NCBI GenBank assembly: GCA_900552295.1 | Contig: URZB01000079.1 | Location: forward strand, 1 to 7,117 | Direction of reading: 5' to 3' | From: an uncultured Collinsella sp. | GTDB taxonomy: Bacteria > Actinomycetota > Coriobacteriia > Coriobacteriales > Coriobacteriaceae | DNA: 7,117 bases | Shown: one piece after another, positions 6,562-7,117 of the stretch | How positions within the stretch are numbered: position 1 is the stretch's first letter | How the letters are laid out: each line of letters opens with the position of its first letter | The notes under the pieces: generated by a model | Told to the model about the DNA's origin: nothing | The model's database searches: none | Seen by the model: the letters and a program-made list of their open reading frames with translations, nothing else | Translations under genes and position numbers: made by a program

Positions 6562-6576
6562 AACAAAAAGTTTGTT
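6562..6576. promoter_or_regulatory. Operator-like palindrome, copy 1 (AACAAA-N3-TTTGTT)
   Basis: A perfect 6-bp dyad with a 3-bp spacer in the AT-rich divergent region, centred at 6569, exactly 100 bp upstream of the ygeX ATG. Copy 2 has the same arm length and spacing. It is a likely binding site for a dimeric regulator, with the divergent YheO/DauR-type protein the natural candidate. It also overlaps a wider dyad: CAAAAAGT at 6564-6571 with ACTTTTTG at 6593-6600. Confidence 0.5.
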
Positions 6577-6602
6577 AGTAATGTTCTATCACACTTTTTG
6601 AT

Positions 6603-6611
6603 TGGTATATC
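6603..6611 (+). promoter_or_regulatory. Possible extended -10 promoter for the divergent regulator
   Basis: TGGTATATC has a TGn extension followed by TATATC, which matches four of six bases of the -10 consensus. No good -35 box stands at 16-18 bp. Transcription would begin near 6618, inside operator copy 2, leaving a leader of about 130 nt. The call is weak and rests mainly on the AT-rich setting and position. Confidence 0.25.
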
Positions 6612-6612
6612 T

Positions 6613-6627
6613 AACGAATTGTTTGTT
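6613..6627. promoter_or_regulatory. Operator-like palindrome, copy 2 (AACGAA-N3-TTTGTT)
   Basis: The same layout as copy 1, with one arm base changed (AACGAA for AACAAA). It is centred at 6620, 51 bp from copy 1, close to five helical turns, so two dimers would face the same side of the DNA. A further lone TTTGTT half-site is at 6683-6688, 61 bp from the one in copy 2. It is a candidate site for autoregulation of the plus-strand regulator. Confidence 0.45.
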
Positions 6628-6734
6628 GCCGTAATCGGTACTTTTTCGCCGCCGAACGGTCATGAATTGCCTTGTTGATGGATTTGTTTGCGGTCATGTG
6701 TGGTTTATGGCACAGTGAGCCCAAACTAATTTTT

Positions 6735-6741
6735 AGGAAGG
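6735..6741 (+). promoter_or_regulatory. Ribosome-binding site of the YheO-like regulator
   Basis: AGGAAGG lies 5 nt before the ATG at 6747. It decides against the in-frame TTG at 6672, which would add 25 residues unlike the family. Confidence 0.75.
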
Positions 6742-6746
6742 TACCC

Positions 6747-7079
6747 ATGACCCCCGCACAGATTGAGTTTTACAAGCGCCTCGCACACGGTCTGGCGCTC
6801 CAATTTGGCCCCAACTGCGAAGTCGTCGTCCACGATCTGGAGACCGAGGACGTGGACCACTCCATCGTAGTGATCGAAAACGGCCACGTCAGCGGGCGCA
6901 AACTGGGTGACGGCCCCAGCCATATCGTGTTTGAGTCCATGCACGAAGGCGCCACCGACGTACACGACCGCGAGCCGTACCTCACTAAAACCACCGACGG
7001 TAAGCTGCTCAAATCGTCGACGATCTTTATCCGCAACGATGAGGGCAAACCCGTCGGCATTTTGGGCATCAACTTTGAC
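6747..7079 (+). CDS. YheO/DauR-type PAS-domain transcriptional regulator, 3' end missing
   Basis: Only the first 111 codons are present. They form the N-terminal PAS-like sensor domain of the YheO/DauR family: FGPNCEVVVHDLE (20-32), VVIENGHVSGRKLGDG (41-56), then KSSTIFIRNDEGKPVGILGINFD (89-111). Family members are usually about twice this length and end in a helix-turn-helix DNA-binding domain, which is lost here. The gene is divergent from ygeX and shares the region with the paired palindromes, so it probably senses a small ligand and controls ygeX and itself. DauR represses D-arginine catabolism in Pseudomonas, so an amino-acid-like ligand such as diaminopropionate is an appealing but unproven idea. 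The open frame continues to a stop at 7098-7100, but those residues (LSLIHI) come from adapter sequence, so the gene is treated as truncated by the contig end. Confidence 0.85.
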
Positions 7080-7117
7080 CTGTCTCTTATACACATCTGA
7101 CGCTGCCGCCGATAAGG
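7080..7117. other. Nextera/Tn5 mosaic-end adapter contamination
   Basis: Bases 7080-7098 are exactly CTGTCTCTTATACACATCT, the 19-bp transposase mosaic end used in Nextera libraries. Bases 7099-7112 match the known adapter continuation GACGCTGCCGACGA except C for A at 7109, and 7113-7117 would be the start of an index. This is not genomic sequence. The first base, 7080, could also be genomic by chance. Confidence 0.96.

Noticed and set aside
6582..6600. TGTGATAGAAC-like half of a CRP site on the minus strand
   Set aside because: Only one TGTGA half matches; the second half is ATTAC, not TCACA, so a CRP-type site is not supported.
5534..6601. Plus-strand open frame of 355 codons opposite ygeX
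   Set aside because: It is the same shadow effect; it extends into the divergent regulatory region and has no family-like motif.
7..7079. CRISPR arrays, tRNA or rRNA genes, insertion sequences, prophage genes, selenocysteine UGA in the genes shown
   Set aside because: Looked for and not seen. All five complete genes have uninterrupted frames with no in-frame TGA, and no repeat-spacer pattern or transposase is present.

Overview
The window looks like one complete short contig from a high-GC, Gram-positive anaerobic gut bacterium. Codon third positions are strongly G/C, Shine-Dalgarno sites are strong (AAGGAG, GGGGAGG), and the gene set is that of the selenium/molybdenum-linked catabolic cluster of gut anaerobes. 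A Coriobacteriia member such as Collinsella is my best guess. That is inference from composition and content, not from a marker gene.

Layout: five genes lie on the minus strand, read from right to left. They are ygeX (diaminopropionate ammonia-lyase, 5255-6469), ygeY (M20-family metallohydrolase, 3632-5017), ygeW (knotted carbamoyltransferase-like, 2228-3430), a mocA/ygfJ-like molybdopterin nucleotidyltransferase (1463-2077), and hydA/hyuA (dihydropyrimidinase/D-hydantoinase family, 86-1453). A YheO/DauR-type PAS regulator (from 6747) diverges on the plus strand and is cut off by the contig end. The shared 277-bp upstream region is AT-rich. It carries two copies of an AACRAA-N3-TTTGTT palindrome whose centres are 51 bp apart, good candidates for the regulator's operators.

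The spacers are unusually structured. The ygeX-ygeY gap holds a roughly 120-nt nested inverted repeat with a possible pseudoknot. The ygeY-ygeW gap holds two hairpins. A Rho-independent terminator follows ygeW, so mocA-hydA is probably a second unit; its two genes are 9 bp apart and the hydA ribosome-binding site includes the mocA stop codon.

How the genes fit together: ygeW, ygeX, ygeY and hydA neighbour each other in Escherichia coli and other bacteria, and work on gut bacteria has tied this set to anaerobic purine/urate breakdown. A hydantoinase-type amidohydrolase, an amidohydrolase/deacylase, a carbamoyltransferase and a lyase giving pyruvate plus ammonia would suit opening an N-rich ring and salvaging carbamoyl groups and ammonia. 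The MocA-like protein suggests a molybdenum hydroxylase (xanthine dehydrogenase type) elsewhere. The exact step of each enzyme is inference.

The last 38 bases are sequencing-library (Nextera/Tn5 mosaic end) adapter, not genome. They create a false C-terminus and stop for the regulator. No stretch longer than 300 bases lacks a gene. The longest spacers are 277 bp (ygeX-regulator), 237 bp (ygeX-ygeY) and 201 bp (ygeY-ygeW).
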